Positions 1 to 9,249 are shown, numbered from the stretch's first letter. The stretch: 60,180 nucleotides of DNA from Microbacterium sp. 18062 (GCF_902706225.1 NZ_CACSKB010000024.1:1-60180); one strand, 5' to 3'. Notes: generated by a model not told the origin, from the sequence alone. A program made the numbers and translations.

Positions 1-226
1 TCGGCGGGCTGGCTCGGGTGGGGTCGCTCAGAGACACATCTGTAATGAGTCACGCCATCACGGGCGGACAGGCTTCTGATCAAGGCATCTGCGCGGGCAG
101 GCCGAGCCGCAGCACGGTCGCGGACACGTCCTTTTCAAGACATCGCCGCAAGCGGCGGGTCGGTTCTACCCGGAGTCACACGACCGAGCCGAGGCCCAGC
201 CTGTCAGCCGGCCGCAGGCCCGCCAG

Positions 227-340
227 AAACCATTACAGCTCTACCCGCTCGTGACGGAGCTCGCCGACGCAGGTATCCCTGTGACGGTGACGTGTCGGGT
301 GCTCAAGCTCTCCCGCCAGCCCTGGCACAAAGTTGAATCT
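227..340 (+). mobile_element. Remnant of an IS3-family transposase (orfB N-terminus)
   Basis: One open frame reads LYPLVTELADAGIPVTVTCR followed by VLKLSRQPW. This resembles the start of the orfB (DDE transposase) product of IS3-type elements, where a similar segment precedes the DDE core. Similarity stops abruptly after about 38 codons, the frame then runs into AT-rich DNA, and no DDE core or terminal repeat follows. It is therefore a short decayed remnant. The family call rests on recall of the motif, not on alignment. Confidence 0.55.
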
Positions 341-411
341 CAACCGTGTAACTTCAATTTTTTACTGGTTTACTTGAAATTACTGGTCTAGAAGCTAGCA
401 GCGGAGCGCTC
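341..411. promoter_or_regulatory. AT-rich leader of the Fic gene
   Basis: This stretch is far more AT-rich than the rest of the window (a run of six T, then TTTACTTGAAATTACTGG). It carries ACTGGT twice as a direct repeat and TTCAA/TTGAA as an inverted pair. It probably holds the promoter, and perhaps an operator, of the fic gene that starts at 412. No clear -35/-10 pair could be fixed. The composition is a sign of horizontal origin. Positions 1-226 before the transposase remnant contain nothing else I can support. Confidence 0.4.
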
Positions 412-1584
412 ATGGACATCGAACGATTTCAACAGAGTCCGATCGGCAGCCTCGTCACAATCAGTGGGGTCGATGGAAGGACCGGGAAGCCCTACTCGCA
501 CTTCGGGTTCGCACCCGCACCACTTACCAGTCTCCCGCAGCTTACGGGTGATGCATGGGCTGCGGTTGCGGAAGCGAGTCATGCGATGGGACGACTCAAG
601 CAAGGCGAGTCCCTCGTCCCCAATCCTGCTCTGCTCAGGCGACCCACGCTCCGACGTGAGGCTCAGAGCACATCAGCTCTGGAGGGTACATACGCGCCAC
701 TCGACGAGGTGCTGGCCGCCGATATCGTTGACGAAGCGAGCAAGTCCCCCGCGTTGCGCGAGGTCATGAACTTCGTCGCCGCAGCAGAGAACTACTACGC
801 AGGGTTGGCAGAACAGCGTCCTCTAACCGTCGGCCTCATCACGAATCTGCAAGCCACTCTTGTCGCGGGGACCAGCGCGAACACCGAAGATGCCGGCCGA
901 GTACGTCAGAAACAGGTAGTCATCGGAAGTCGCGGAGACGACATCACAGATGCGCGCTTCGTGCCGATGCCTAACGGGCCTGCCCTTGAGGCGGGGGTCT
1001 CGGATCTTGTTCAGTGGATGCGCTCCGACGGACACTCCGGCGTGTCGCCGATCGTCGCCGCAGCGATGGCCCACTACCAGTTCGAGACACTGCACCCGTT
1101 CAACGACGGTAATGGGCGCCTTGGACGACTCCTGATCGTCGGGCAGCTAGTGATGGACGACCTCATCGGGGAAGGCCTTCTGAGCGTGTCGCCCTGGTTT
1201 GAACGTCGGAGAAACGAATATCAGGAACACCTCGCCTCTGTCAGCGCGACGGGCGACTGGAGCCCGTGGGTGACGTTCTTCGCCAATGGCCTGCTCGCAT
1301 CAGCCAAGGACACCGCCGAGCGACTAGGTGCGTTGTTGGAGCTTCAGCGGAGCTATACGGCCCGAATTCGGGCAGCGAGAAAACGGGGCGTGATCGAGGC
1401 GATCGGAGAACTTCTCATCGGACAGCCCTTCGTGACCGTGCCATGGCTCACGGCGCAGACGGCAAAGACCTATCAGGCGGTATCCAACGCAGTCACGGCA
1501 CTTGAGGAGCTCGGCATCCTCTCCCCTGTTCGCAACGCCTACCCGCAGACTTGGGCAGCGAGGGAGGTTCTCGCAATCGCGTAG
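412..1584 (+). CDS. Fic family protein (AMP-transferase type, class II)
   Basis: Fic proteins transfer AMP (less often other nucleotide moieties) from a nucleotide to a hydroxyl group of target proteins. The catalytic motif HPFNDGNGRLGR begins at about residue 228. An N-terminal inhibitory motif of the S/T-xxx-E-G type is present at T87 to G92 (TSALEG), which places it in the self-inhibited class II group with the inhibitory helix before the Fic core. The C-terminal ~90 residues look like a winged-helix segment. At 390 aa the length is normal. It sits alone, with no visible antitoxin gene, between an IS3 remnant and tRNA-Leu. Its base composition is less GC-rich than the core genes, which suggests acquisition. 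The cellular target cannot be read from sequence. Confidence 0.9.
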   Translation: MDIERFQQSPIGSLVTISGVDGRTGKPYSHFGFAPAPLTSLPQLTGDAWAAVAEASHAMGRLKQGESLVPNPALLRRPTLRREAQSTSALEGTYAPLDEVLAADIVDEASKSPALREVMNFVAAAENYYAGLAEQRPLTVGLITNLQATLVAGTSANTEDAGRVRQKQVVIGSRGDDITDARFVPMPNGPALEAGVSDLVQWMRSDGHSGVSPIVAAAMAHYQFETLHPFNDGNGRLGRLLIVGQLVMDDLIGEGLLSVSPWFERRRNEYQEHLASVSATGDWSPWVTFFANGLLASAKDTAERLGALLELQRSYTARIRAARKRGVIEAIGELLIGQPFVTVPWLTAQTAKTYQAVSNAVTALEELGILSPVRNAYPQTWAAREVLAIA

Positions 1585-1650
1585 CACACGGTCCCGGAAT
1601 GACTCGACCCCCGCCTAGTAAATCCCAGGTCAGGGGTCGAATCTGCGCTG

Positions 1651-1734
1651 TGCGCGAGGGGGGAGTTGAACCCCCACGCCCTTTCGGGCACTGGCACCTG
1701 AAGCCAGCGCGTCTGCCTATTCCGCCACTCGCGC
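1651..1734 (-). tRNA. tRNA-Leu(CAG)
   Basis: On the minus strand the sequence folds as a class II tRNA. The acceptor stem is GCGCGAG/CTCGCGC, the anticodon stem is CTGGC/GCCAG with loop TTCAGGT (anticodon CAG), there is a long variable arm TGCCCGAAAGGGCG, and the T arm is GGGGGTTCAACTCCCCC. CCA is not encoded. The 3' end faces the accessory Fic/IS3 region, a common arrangement for integration at tRNA 3' ends. Confidence 0.95.
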
Positions 1735-1962
1735 GAGTCGCTGCATCCAAGGACCGGCGAACTCAACCTGGAGATCTTATCACGCCCTATCCCGCGCCTA
1801 TCGCATGCCCTGTCCCCCCAGCGATCGCATGCCCAATCACCCGCCCATCCCGCGCGCGGCCCCACCGGGATCCCGCTCGTCCCGCGGCGGATTCCGCGGC
1901 GGATCCGGGCGGCCCGCGGCGCGCGTGCAGCACATGTCCATGTCCGTTCGGCCGCAGGGAAC

Positions 1963-1968
1963 TACGAT
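1963..1968 (+). promoter_or_regulatory. Candidate -10 box (TACGAT) for the fhaA operon
   Basis: TACGAT lies 34 bp upstream of the fhaA GTG start and matches the actinobacterial TANNNT consensus. No convincing -35 is visible. The 1735-1962 stretch between tRNA-Leu and here shows no gene. Confidence 0.4.
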
Positions 1969-2001
1969 GGTCGCACCCGGTCTGCCTGCCTGAGGAGTCG
2001 T

Positions 2002-2754
2002 GTGGGACTACTAGACAGCTTCGAGAGAGGTCTCGAACGCGCCGTCAACGGTGCGTTCGCCAAGACCTTCCGCAGCGGCATCCAGCCCGTGGAGATCGCT
2101 GCGGCCCTTCGCAGCGAGCTCGACACCAAGGCCGCCGTGGTCTCGCGCGACCGCATCCTGGCGCCGAACACGTTCACGGTCTTCCTCTCGCCGGCCGACG
2201 ACGACAAGATGCGCGCGATCGGCCGCACCCTGTACGAGGAGCTCGACACGCTCGTGAACAAGCACGCCCGCGCGCAGGGCTACTCGTTCGCCGGCCCGCT
2301 CTCGATCACGTTGGCCCGCGACGAACGCCTGTCGACGGGTCAGCTGCGCGTGGAGTCCGCCACCGCCGCCGGCCAGGTCAGCTGGCGCGCCGTGGTCGAC
2401 GTCGAGGGCAAGCGCCACCCGCTCGTCGCCGCACGCACGGTGATCGGCCGCGGAAGCGACGCCGACATCACCATCGCGGATGCCGGCACCAGCCGGAAGC
2501 ACGTCGAGATCCTCTGGGACGGCGAGCGCGCGATGGTGCGCGACCTCGGCTCGACCAACGGCACCAAGCTCAACGGCCGCAAGGTCACGGAGGCCCCCCT
2601 GCCGCCGGATGCGACCGTGCAGATCGGACGCACCGACATCGTCTTCCGGATCGTCGCGCAGGCATCCGCACCCCCGCGACGCCCCGCCGACGACGATGCG
2701 ACGCGCGCGTTCTCCCTCGGTGAGGCCGAAAGATGGGGAGAATCGCTGTCGTGA
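2002..2754 (+). CDS. fhaA: FhaA: DUF3662 and FHA domain protein
   Basis: FhaA binds phosphothreonine on partners of the Ser/Thr kinases and helps regulate cell-wall synthesis; in mycobacteria it binds the pseudokinase domain of MviN/MurJ. The N-terminal ~120 residues are the DUF3662 domain (FERGLERAVNGAFAKTF). The C-terminal part is an FHA domain with the phosphopeptide-binding signature VIGRGSDADI, then SRKHVEI and GSTNGTKLNG. The GTG start follows TGAGGAG. It is the first gene of the conserved fhaA-fhaB-pstP-rodA-pbpA-pknA-pknB operon, and its stop overlaps the next start (GTGA). MurJ, the possible partner, is encoded at 38.3-39.9 kb. Confidence 0.92.
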   Translation: MGLLDSFERGLERAVNGAFAKTFRSGIQPVEIAAALRSELDTKAAVVSRDRILAPNTFTVFLSPADDDKMRAIGRTLYEELDTLVNKHARAQGYSFAGPLSITLARDERLSTGQLRVESATAAGQVSWRAVVDVEGKRHPLVAARTVIGRGSDADITIADAGTSRKHVEILWDGERAMVRDLGSTNGTKLNGRKVTEAPLPPDATVQIGRTDIVFRIVAQASAPPRRPADDDATRAFSLGEAERWGESLS

Positions 2755-3284
2755 GTCCGCTGACGCTGCTGCTCCTCCAGATCGGATTCCTCGTCCTGCT
2801 CTGGTTCTTCGTGTTCGCGGTCGTCTACTCGCTGCGCGCCGATCTGTTCGGCGTGCGCGTGCGCAAGATGCCCGAGCCCGCCGCTCCCGCGCCGGCTGCG
2901 CCAGGAGCACCGGCGGCAACCGCCCCCGTCGCCCCGAAGCCCTCGAGCACGAAGGCCAAGACGGGCAGGAAGGGCGGCAAGGCGACCACCGAGACGGTCT
3001 CGCGCATCGTCATCACGAGCGGCCCCAAGGCCGGCCTCGAGCTTCCCCTCGGCACCGACCCGCTCACGATCGGCCGATCGAGCGAGTCGGGTCTGGTCAT
3101 CCGCGACGACTACACCTCCAGCCACCACGCCCGGCTCATGCTCTGGGGCGACCAGTGGATGATCCAGGACCTCGACTCGACCAACGGCACCTGGCACGAC
3201 GGCGACCGTGTCGCCAACCCCGTGCCCGTGATCATCGGCGCGCCCATCAAGGTCGGCGCGACGACCTTCGAGTTGCAGGGCTGA
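2751..3284 (+). CDS. fhaB: FhaB/FipA: membrane-anchored FHA domain protein
   Basis: The product has an N-terminal membrane segment (LTLLLLQIGFLVLLWFFVF), a Pro/Ala-rich linker, and a C-terminal FHA domain with TIGRSSESGLVI, SSHHARL and DSTNGTWHDG. The mycobacterial homologue (FipA) couples PASTA-kinase phosphorylation to the division apparatus under stress. I chose GTG 2751 because it overlaps the fhaA stop, follows GGGGAG, and places the membrane helix at the extreme N-terminus as in the family; an in-frame ATG at 2733 would add six residues. The product is 177 aa. Confidence 0.9.
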   Translation: MSPLTLLLLQIGFLVLLWFFVFAVVYSLRADLFGVRVRKMPEPAAPAPAAPGAPAATAPVAPKPSSTKAKTGRKGGKATTETVSRIVITSGPKAGLELPLGTDPLTIGRSSESGLVIRDDYTSSHHARLMLWGDQWMIQDLDSTNGTWHDGDRVANPVPVIIGAPIKVGATTFELQG

Positions 3285-3293
3285 CCCCGCGAC

Positions 3294-4529
3294 ATGGTCT
3301 TCCAGGGGTCGAGCGCCGCGCTCTCGCACACCGGCAAGGTGCGCTCGAACAATCAGGACTCCGGGTACGCCGGGTCGAACCTGTTCGTCGTCGCCGACGG
3401 CATGGGCGGCCACGCGGGCGGCGATGTCGCCTCGAGCCTCGCCGTCGGCCGGATATCCGAGCTCGACCACCCGTTCCCGACCACGGGCGATGCGGAGAGC
3501 GCGCTGCAGCAGTCGGTCACCGAGACCGCGACCGACATCATCGACACGGTCCGCGTGCGGCCGGAGCTCGCCGGCATGGGCACGACCGTCAGCGCGCTGC
3601 TCATGGTCGACGACTACGCGGTCATCGCGCACATCGGCGACTCGCGCATCTACCTCTTCCGCGACGGCGCGCTGACCCAGATCACGACCGACCACACCTT
3701 CGTGCAGCGTCTCGTCGACTCCGGGCGCATCACGCTCGAGGAGGCGCGCTACCACCCGCGTCGCTCGGTGCTCATGCGCGTGCTCGGCGACATGGATCCC
3801 GACCCCGAGGTCGACACGTTCATCATGCCGACCCGCCCGGGCGATCGCTGGCTGCTGTGCTCGGACGGCCTGTCCGGCGTGGTCGACGACGCCCACACCC
3901 AGAAGGCGCTGGCGGCGGGCCTCGCCCCGGCGCGCACCGCCGACATGCTCCTCAAGCAGGCGCTCGACGGCGGTGCTCCCGACAACGTGACGATGGTCAT
4001 CGTCGACATCGGGGGCCACCATCCGCTCTTCTCCGGCACTCCCGCGATCGTCGGCTCCGCGTCCACGCCGACCGGCATCGACGTGCCGGCCGCGCGACCC
4101 GGACGTTCGTCGTGGCTGCATCCGAACCGGCAGGCCGCCAACGAGCCGACCCACTACGAACCCGCGCCGGAGTTCCTCGAAGAGCTCATCGAGGAGGACC
4201 GCCGCCGCGCCCGCCGCCGCCGGGTGGGCTGGTTCGTCGGGTTCGTGCTCGTGCTCGCCGTCATCGCCGGCGCCTTGTTCATCGGGTACAACTGGACCCA
4301 GACGCGCTACTTCGTCGGCGCCGACGAGGACTCGGTCGTCATCTACCGCGGGGTGCAGCAGAGCCTCGGCCCCCTCTCGCTGTCGAGCCCGTACGAGGAC
4401 ACCGGCATCGCCCTCGCCGATCTCAGCCCCTTCGACCGCCAGACCGTCGAGTCGACCATCTCAGCGCGCTCGCTGGCCGACGCGAAGCAGATCGTCGCGC
4501 GCCTGGCCCCGGCGGAGGACGACGGATGA
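3294..4529 (+). CDS. pstP: PP2C-type protein phosphatase PstP
   Basis: This is a Mn/Mg-dependent Ser/Thr phosphatase that reverses PknA/PknB phosphorylation. The N-terminal ~240 residues carry the PP2C motifs: RSNNQDS, ADGMGGHAGGD (metal-binding Asp and Gly), IGDSRIYL, CSDGLSGVVDD and GAPDNVT. A variable linker and a basic stretch precede one transmembrane helix (VGFVLVLAVIAGALFIGY), so the catalytic domain faces the cytoplasm. A small extracytoplasmic tail follows. At 411 aa it is slightly short of mycobacterial PstP. The stop overlaps the rodA start (ATGA), so the two are likely translationally coupled. Confidence 0.93.
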   Translation: MVFQGSSAALSHTGKVRSNNQDSGYAGSNLFVVADGMGGHAGGDVASSLAVGRISELDHPFPTTGDAESALQQSVTETATDIIDTVRVRPELAGMGTTVSALLMVDDYAVIAHIGDSRIYLFRDGALTQITTDHTFVQRLVDSGRITLEEARYHPRRSVLMRVLGDMDPDPEVDTFIMPTRPGDRWLLCSDGLSGVVDDAHTQKALAAGLAPARTADMLLKQALDGGAPDNVTMVIVDIGGHHPLFSGTPAIVGSASTPTGIDVPAARPGRSSWLHPNRQAANEPTHYEPAPEFLEELIEEDRRRARRRRVGWFVGFVLVLAVIAGALFIGYNWTQTRYFVGADEDSVVIYRGVQQSLGPLSLSSPYEDTGIALADLSPFDRQTVESTISARSLADAKQIVARLAPAEDDG

Positions 4530-5911
4530 GCGCCGAACCCCAGATCGCCGCAGACACCGCCGTGATGCGGGCGCTGCGCCGCATCCGCATGCCGCAGAAG
4601 CAGCGCAACCGTGAGCTCGGGCTGCTGCTGTTCGCGTTCGTCGTCAACGGCGCATCGGTCGCCCTCGTGCAGCTCGGCGCCACCGATGCGATCGATCCGA
4701 GCTTCTTCTATTACTGCGGCGGACTCGCCGTGCTCGCGCTCGCGCTGCACATCGTCCTGCGCTTCGTGGCGCGCGATGCCGACCCGTTCGTGGTGCCCAT
4801 CGGCACCCTCCTGACCGGGCTCGGCATCGCCATGATCTACCGGATCGACATCGAGATCGACCAGGCGGGGTGGGCTGCCGCGTCAACCCGCCAGCTCGTC
4901 TGGGCGGCCATCGCCATCGCGGCCGCCGTGGCGGTCGTGCTGTTCATGCGCAACTACCGGGTGCTCTTCCGGTACACCTACGTCTCGGGCTTCATCGGCG
5001 TGGCGCTGCTGCTGCTGCCGTTCGTGCCCGGTCTCGGCACGAACGCCAACGCCGACGTCTGGGTCTCGCTCGGGTTCTTCTCCTTCCAGCCTGGCGAGCT
5101 CGCGAAGATCGCCCTCGGCATCTTCTTCGCCGGCTACCTCGTGCGCACGCGCGAGAGCCTCACCTCGGTGGGGACGCGATTCCTCGGCATCACCTGGCCG
5201 CGCGCCCGGGACCTGGGCCCGATCCTCGTGGTGTGGATCGTCTCCCTCGCGATCATCGTGCTCCAACGCGACCTCGGCACGGGTCTGCTCATCTTCGGCA
5301 TGTTCGTCGCGATGCTCTACGTCGCGACCGGCAAGACCGGCTGGGTGCTGCTCGGCGTCGGCCTCGCGGTCGCCGGCGCGGCCGCCGCATCCCAGTTCCT
5401 CACCTATGTCGGATGGCGCTTCACCAACTGGCTCGATGCCTTCAACCCGGAGGTCATCGACCGCGACGGCGGCAGCTACCAGCTCGTCCAGGGCATCTTC
5501 GGGCTCGCGCACGGCGGGCTGCTCGGCACCGGGCTCGGGCAGGGACGCCCCTCGATCACCCCGCTCGCCCAGAGCGACTACATCTTCCCGAGCCTCGGCG
5601 AGGAGCTCGGCCTCATCGGCGTCTTCGCCATCCTCTGTCTGTACATGGTCTTCACGAGTCGCGGCCTGCGCGTGGGCGTCGCCGGTCAGGACGACTTCGG
5701 CAAGCTGCTCGCGACCGGGCTGTCGTTCACGATCGCCCTGCAGGTGTTCATCATGGTCGGCGGGGTGACGCGGGTGATCCCGCTGACCGGCCTCACGACC
5801 CCGTTCCTCGCCGCAGGCGGATCGTCGCTCGTCGCGAACTGGATCATCGTGGCGATCATCCTGCGGATCTCGGACGCGGTGCGCAATCAGCCCCGGGTGG
5901 TGATCGGCTAG
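4526..5911 (+). CDS. rodA: RodA: SEDS peptidoglycan polymerase
   Basis: RodA is a SEDS-family glycosyltransferase that polymerises lipid II for cell elongation, working with a class B PBP. The 461-aa product has about ten hydrophobic helices and the SEDS hallmarks FQPGELAKIAL, LQRDLGTGLLIFGMF and the C-terminal GLTTPFLAAGGSSLVANW. The ATG at 4526 is in a longer open frame and overlaps the pstP stop. The partner transpeptidase pbpA follows after 125 bp, the only sizeable gap in this half of the operon, and that gap holds the duplicated start region described separately. Confidence 0.93.
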   Translation: MSAEPQIAADTAVMRALRRIRMPQKQRNRELGLLLFAFVVNGASVALVQLGATDAIDPSFFYYCGGLAVLALALHIVLRFVARDADPFVVPIGTLLTGLGIAMIYRIDIEIDQAGWAAASTRQLVWAAIAIAAAVAVVLFMRNYRVLFRYTYVSGFIGVALLLLPFVPGLGTNANADVWVSLGFFSFQPGELAKIALGIFFAGYLVRTRESLTSVGTRFLGITWPRARDLGPILVVWIVSLAIIVLQRDLGTGLLIFGMFVAMLYVATGKTGWVLLGVGLAVAGAAAASQFLTYVGWRFTNWLDAFNPEVIDRDGGSYQLVQGIFGLAHGGLLGTGLGQGRPSITPLAQSDYIFPSLGEELGLIGVFAILCLYMVFTSRGLRVGVAGQDDFGKLLATGLSFTIALQVFIMVGGVTRVIPLTGLTTPFLAAGGSSLVANWIIVAIILRISDAVRNQPRVVIG

Positions 5912-5914
5912 ATC

Positions 5915-6040
5915 ATGAGTGCGCTGTCCAACCGGGGCGCGCCACGCGCGCCCCGTCGCCCGAAGGGGGCGATCAATGAGTACGCGGAACGCGTCCAGCG
6001 CGCTACGCGCGCCCCATCGCCCGAAGGGGGCGATCAATGA
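5915..6040 (+). CDS. Possible 41-aa leader ORF between rodA and pbpA
   Basis: An ATG 3 bp after the rodA stop opens a 41-codon frame whose TGA overlaps the pbpA ATG (ATGA). The peptide is basic and low-complexity, spans both copies of the 61-bp repeat, and resembles no family I know. A second nested ATG at 5976, inside repeat copy 1, opens a 22-codon frame ending at TAA 6042-6044 across the pbpA start. Either could couple pbpA translation to rodA, or both could be by-products of the duplication. Confidence 0.35.
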   Translation: MSALSNRGAPRAPRRPKGAINEYAERVQRATRAPSPEGGDQ

Positions 6041-6043
6041 GTA
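5934..6043 (+). repeat. Tandem duplication of the pbpA ribosome-binding/start region (61-bp period)
   Basis: The block CGCGCCCCRTCGCCCGAAGG (R is G or A) followed by GGGCGATCAATGAGTA occurs twice, ending at 5981 and 6042, with the ATGs exactly 61 bp apart (5976 and 6037). Each copy contains the SD-like GAAGGGGG and a start codon. In each, CGCCCC can pair with GGGGCG, which would put the SD in a hairpin. The second copy initiates pbpA. Confidence 0.85.
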
Positions 6044-7494
6044 AAGAACTACGTCGCCTCAGCATCGTGATGCTCGCGATGTTCCTGGTGCTCTTCGGCT
6101 CGACGAGCTGGATCCAGGTCGTGCAAGCCGACACCCTCGCCGAGAACGGCGAGAACCGGCGAGCCCTCTACGACTCGTACGAGGTGCAACGCGGCTCGAT
6201 CATCGCCAGCGGCACCGCCATCGCCTCCTCGACGCCCTCGAACGACGTCTACAGCTGGCAACGGGTCTACACCGACGCCGACATGTGGTCGCCGGTGACC
6301 GGATACATCAACGCGGTCCTGGGGTCTGCGACCGGTATCGAGCAGGCCATGAACCAGGAGCTCAGCGGCACCGGCAGCGGACAGTTCTTCAGCCGGATCG
6401 AGCAGATCTTCACCGGTCAGGCACCGCAGGGATCGAACGTCGTGCTCTCGCTCGACGCCACCGTGCAGCAGGCGGCGTACGACGCCCTCGGCGACCTGCA
6501 GGGCGGCGTCGTGGCGATCGAGCCGTCGACCGGCCGCATCCTCGCGATGGTCACGAGCCCCGGATACGACACGAACCTGCTCGCCTCACACGACACCTCG
6601 AGCGTGCAGGCCAGCTACGACGCCCTCGTGGCGGATCCGCTGGCCCCGCTGTCGAACCGGGCGATCGCGGGCGACCTCAACCCCCCGGGATCGACCTTCA
6701 AGCTCGTGGTGGTCTCCGCAGCGCTCGCCTCGGGCGACTACACACCGGACTCACCGCTTCCGAATCCGGCGGTGTACCAGCTGCCCCAGTCCAGCTCCAC
6801 GGTCAGCAATGCCGGCGGCGGCACCTGCGGCGAGGGTGAGACGGTGACCGTCGCCGACGCCCTGCGGCTCAGCTGCAACATCCCGATGGCGGAGCTCGCC
6901 GTGGCGCTCGGCGACGACGCGATCCGCGAGGAGGCCGAGAAGTACGGCTTCAACACGGAGTTCACGATGCCGCTGACCTCGACCGCCTCGAGCTACCCGC
7001 GGACGCTCGACGATCCGCAGACCGCGCTCACGGGATTCGGTCAGGGACAGGTCACCGCGACACCGCTGCAGATGGCGATGGTCTCGGCCGGCATCGCGAA
7101 CGAGGGTGTCGTGATGAACCCACGGATGGTGGACCAGGTCATCGGCGCGGACCTGTCCGTGCAGCAGGAGACCGAGAGCACCGAGTTCGGACGCGCCCTC
7201 GAGGCCGATCTCGCGGCCGAGATGACCAGCATGATGGTCGCCAATGTCAGTTCCGGCGTGGCGTCGAGTGCAAGAATAGACGGAGTCGAAGTGGCGGGTA
7301 AGACCGGTACGGCGGAGAACGGCGGAAACGCGCCCTACTCCCTTTGGTTCACTGGATTCGCACCCGCGGACGATCCGCAGGTCGCAGTCGCGGTCGTCGT
7401 CGAGAACGGCGGCGGTCAGGGTCAGTCGGGCAGCGGTGGTTCCATCGCGGCTCCCATTGCAAAAAAGGTCATGGAGGCGGTGCTGGGCAGATGA
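6037..7494 (+). CDS. pbpA: PbpA: class B penicillin-binding protein (transpeptidase)
   Basis: PbpA is a D,D-transpeptidase that cross-links peptidoglycan made by RodA; it acts outside the membrane, anchored by an N-terminal helix ([20 protein letters not shown]). The three active-site motifs are intact: STFK with nucleophile S219, SCN at S279, and KTGTAE from K422. The 485-aa length and the compact dimerisation domain are typical of actinobacterial PbpA. Translation probably starts at the downstream copy of the duplicated SD/start region. The stop overlaps the pknA ATG (ATGA). Confidence 0.95.
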   Translation: MSKELRRLSIVMLAMFLVLFGSTSWIQVVQADTLAENGENRRALYDSYEVQRGSIIASGTAIASSTPSNDVYSWQRVYTDADMWSPVTGYINAVLGSATGIEQAMNQELSGTGSGQFFSRIEQIFTGQAPQGSNVVLSLDATVQQAAYDALGDLQGGVVAIEPSTGRILAMVTSPGYDTNLLASHDTSSVQASYDALVADPLAPLSNRAIAGDLNPPGSTFKLVVVSAALASGDYTPDSPLPNPAVYQLPQSSSTVSNAGGGTCGEGETVTVADALRLSCNIPMAELAVALGDDAIREEAEKYGFNTEFTMPLTSTASSYPRTLDDPQTALTGFGQGQVTATPLQMAMVSAGIANEGVVMNPRMVDQVIGADLSVQQETESTEFGRALEADLAAEMTSMMVANVSSGVASSARIDGVEVAGKTGTAENGGNAPYSLWFTGFAPADDPQVAVAVVVENGGGQGQSGSGGSIAAPIAKKVMEAVLGR

Positions 7495-9239
7495 GACCGA
7501 CGCAGGGTGCGACTTTCGGCGGCCGGTATGAGTTGGACTCTCGGATCGCCATCGGCGGCATGGGCGAGGTGTGGGAGGCGACCGATCACGTCATCGGCCG
7601 TACCGTCGCCATCAAGATCCTCAAAGACGAGTACATGGGAGACCCCGGGTTCCTCGAGCGCTTCCGCGCCGAGGCCCGCCACGCCGCGCTCGTCAACCAC
7701 GAGGGCATCGCGAGCGTGTTCGACTACGGCGAGGAGAACGGCTCCGCCTTCCTCGTGATGGAGCTCGTGCCGGGCGAGGCGCTCTCGACGATCCTCGAGC
7801 GCGACGGGTCCCTCTCGACCGACAAGACGCTCGACATCGTCGCGCAGACCGCCTCGGCGCTGCAGGCCGCCCACGCCGCGGGCCTCGTGCACCGGGACAT
7901 CAAGCCCGGCAACCTGCTCATCACCCCGGACGGCCGGGTGAAGATCACCGACTTCGGCATCGCACGGATCGCCGACCAGGTGCCGCTGACCGCGACCGGC
8001 CAGGTCATGGGCACGGTGCAGTACCTGTCGCCCGAGCAGGCCTCCGGTCACCCGGCGTCACCCGCGACCGACACCTACTCGCTCGGCATCGTCGCCTACG
8101 AGAGCCTGGCCGGCAAGCGCCCCTTCACCGGGGAGTCGCAGGTCGCCATCGCCATGGCCCAGATCAACGAGCAGCCGCCGCCGCTGCCGCCGACCGTGGC
8201 GGCCCCGGTGCAGAACCTCGTCATGGCGATGATCGCCAAGAAGCCCGAGGACCGTCCCGCGTCCTCCGCCGCCGTCGCCCGCGCGGCGACCGCGCTCCGC
8301 CGCGGCGACGTGGCCGCCGCGGCGGCGGCCGTGCCCGCGGTCGCGGCGGGGATCGCCGCGGACGACGCGACACAGCTCCTGGGACTGGGCGACACCTCCG
8401 CCGCCACGCGCCTGCTGCCGTCCGGCGCGAGCCCCGAGACCGGAGCCGTCGCGACGGACGAGCCCGAGAAGCGCAAGCGCAGCCCATGGACGTGGCCGCT
8501 CGTCGCCCTCATCGCCCTGCTGGTGATCGTGCTCGGCGGCACCGTCTGGGCGCTGTTCGGAGATCAGGGCTCGGACCCGGACCCGACGAGCTCCACGAGC
8601 TCCAGCGCCCCGTCGCCGACGCAGTCGAGCGAGACCCCCGCCCCGGAGCCGACGACGGTCGATGTCGAGATCCTCGGGCTCACCGGCAGGACCTGCGACG
8701 ACGCCCGAGCGGTCGCCGCCGCCGCGGGGCTCGAGAACGTGAGCTGCCAGACCGGCAACGCCGCATCCTCTGCCGACCAGGTGGGCCTGGTCTACCAGAT
8801 CGAGCCCACCGGCAACGTGCCGAAGAGCGACTCGGTGACATTGACCGTCTACGGCGAGCAGACCGCGATCGGCACTCCCGCCGCCCCGCGCATCCAGGTG
8901 GACGGCGCCGACGCGGCGACGGTCGCCCCCGGATCGACCGTCCAGATCAACTGGGACGGCTTCTCCTGCCCGTCGGGCACCGGCTCGGTCGTCAGCTACA
9001 ACCTCACCGCGGTGAACGGCATCTTCGCCTCGACCGGGCAGTCGACGGCGCAGGCGGGTCCCAACGAGCGGCCCATCCAGCTCGAGGTCGGCAGCAACAC
9101 CAACCAGGCGCTGATCGTCAGCTACACGGTCACCTGCTCCGGCTCCGGCAACGGCACGACGCGCGATTCGGAGACGTCGCCGCCGGCACAGGCCACGGTC
9201 CAGGCCGCATCCACCCCGGACCCGTCCCCGTCCTCGTGA
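7491..9239 (+). CDS. pknA: PknA-position Ser/Thr kinase with PASTA and Ig-like ectodomain
   Basis: This is a membrane Ser/Thr kinase controlling growth and division proteins. The kinase domain occupies residues ~10-275: a glycine loop around [12 protein letters not shown], the AIKILK lysine, [10 protein letters not shown] catalytic loop, DFGIAR metal site and a [10 protein letters not shown] activation segment. One transmembrane helix (~333-356, [21 protein letters not shown]) follows. Outside are a Ser/Thr/Pro linker, one PASTA-like repeat (~390-455) and a ~95-residue segment resembling an Ig/fibronectin module. Mycobacterial PknA lacks PASTA repeats, so this ectodomain is notable. I placed the start at ATG 7491, overlapping the pbpA stop; the open frame extends further upstream inside pbpA. 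The product is 582 aa. Confidence 0.88.
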   Translation: MRPTQGATFGGRYELDSRIAIGGMGEVWEATDHVIGRTVAIKILKDEYMGDPGFLERFRAEARHAALVNHEGIASVFDYGEENGSAFLVMELVPGEALSTILERDGSLSTDKTLDIVAQTASALQAAHAAGLVHRDIKPGNLLITPDGRVKITDFGIARIADQVPLTATGQVMGTVQYLSPEQASGHPASPATDTYSLGIVAYESLAGKRPFTGESQVAIAMAQINEQPPPLPPTVAAPVQNLVMAMIAKKPEDRPASSAAVARAATALRRGDVAAAAAAVPAVAAGIAADDATQLLGLGDTSAATRLLPSGASPETGAVATDEPEKRKRSPWTWPLVALIALLVIVLGGTVWALFGDQGSDPDPTSSTSSSAPSPTQSSETPAPEPTTVDVEILGLTGRTCDDARAVAAAAGLENVSCQTGNAASSADQVGLVYQIEPTGNVPKSDSVTLTVYGEQTAIGTPAAPRIQVDGADAATVAPGSTVQINWDGFSCPSGTGSVVSYNLTAVNGIFASTGQSTAQAGPNERPIQLEVGSNTNQALIVSYTVTCSGSGNGTTRDSETSPPAQATVQAASTPDPSPSS

Positions 9240-9249
9240 GGCAGTCCGA

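Noticed and set aside
2340..4154. 604-codon minus-strand open frame across fhaA-pstP
   Set aside because: It is antisense to three recognised genes, has low-complexity Arg/Gly/Asp-rich translation and no motif; long antisense frames are expected at this GC content.
7344..7490. Extended N-terminus of PknA inside pbpA
   Set aside because: The added 49 residues are Arg-rich and out of frame with pbpA; the ATG at 7491 overlaps the pbpA stop and begins the kinase homology.
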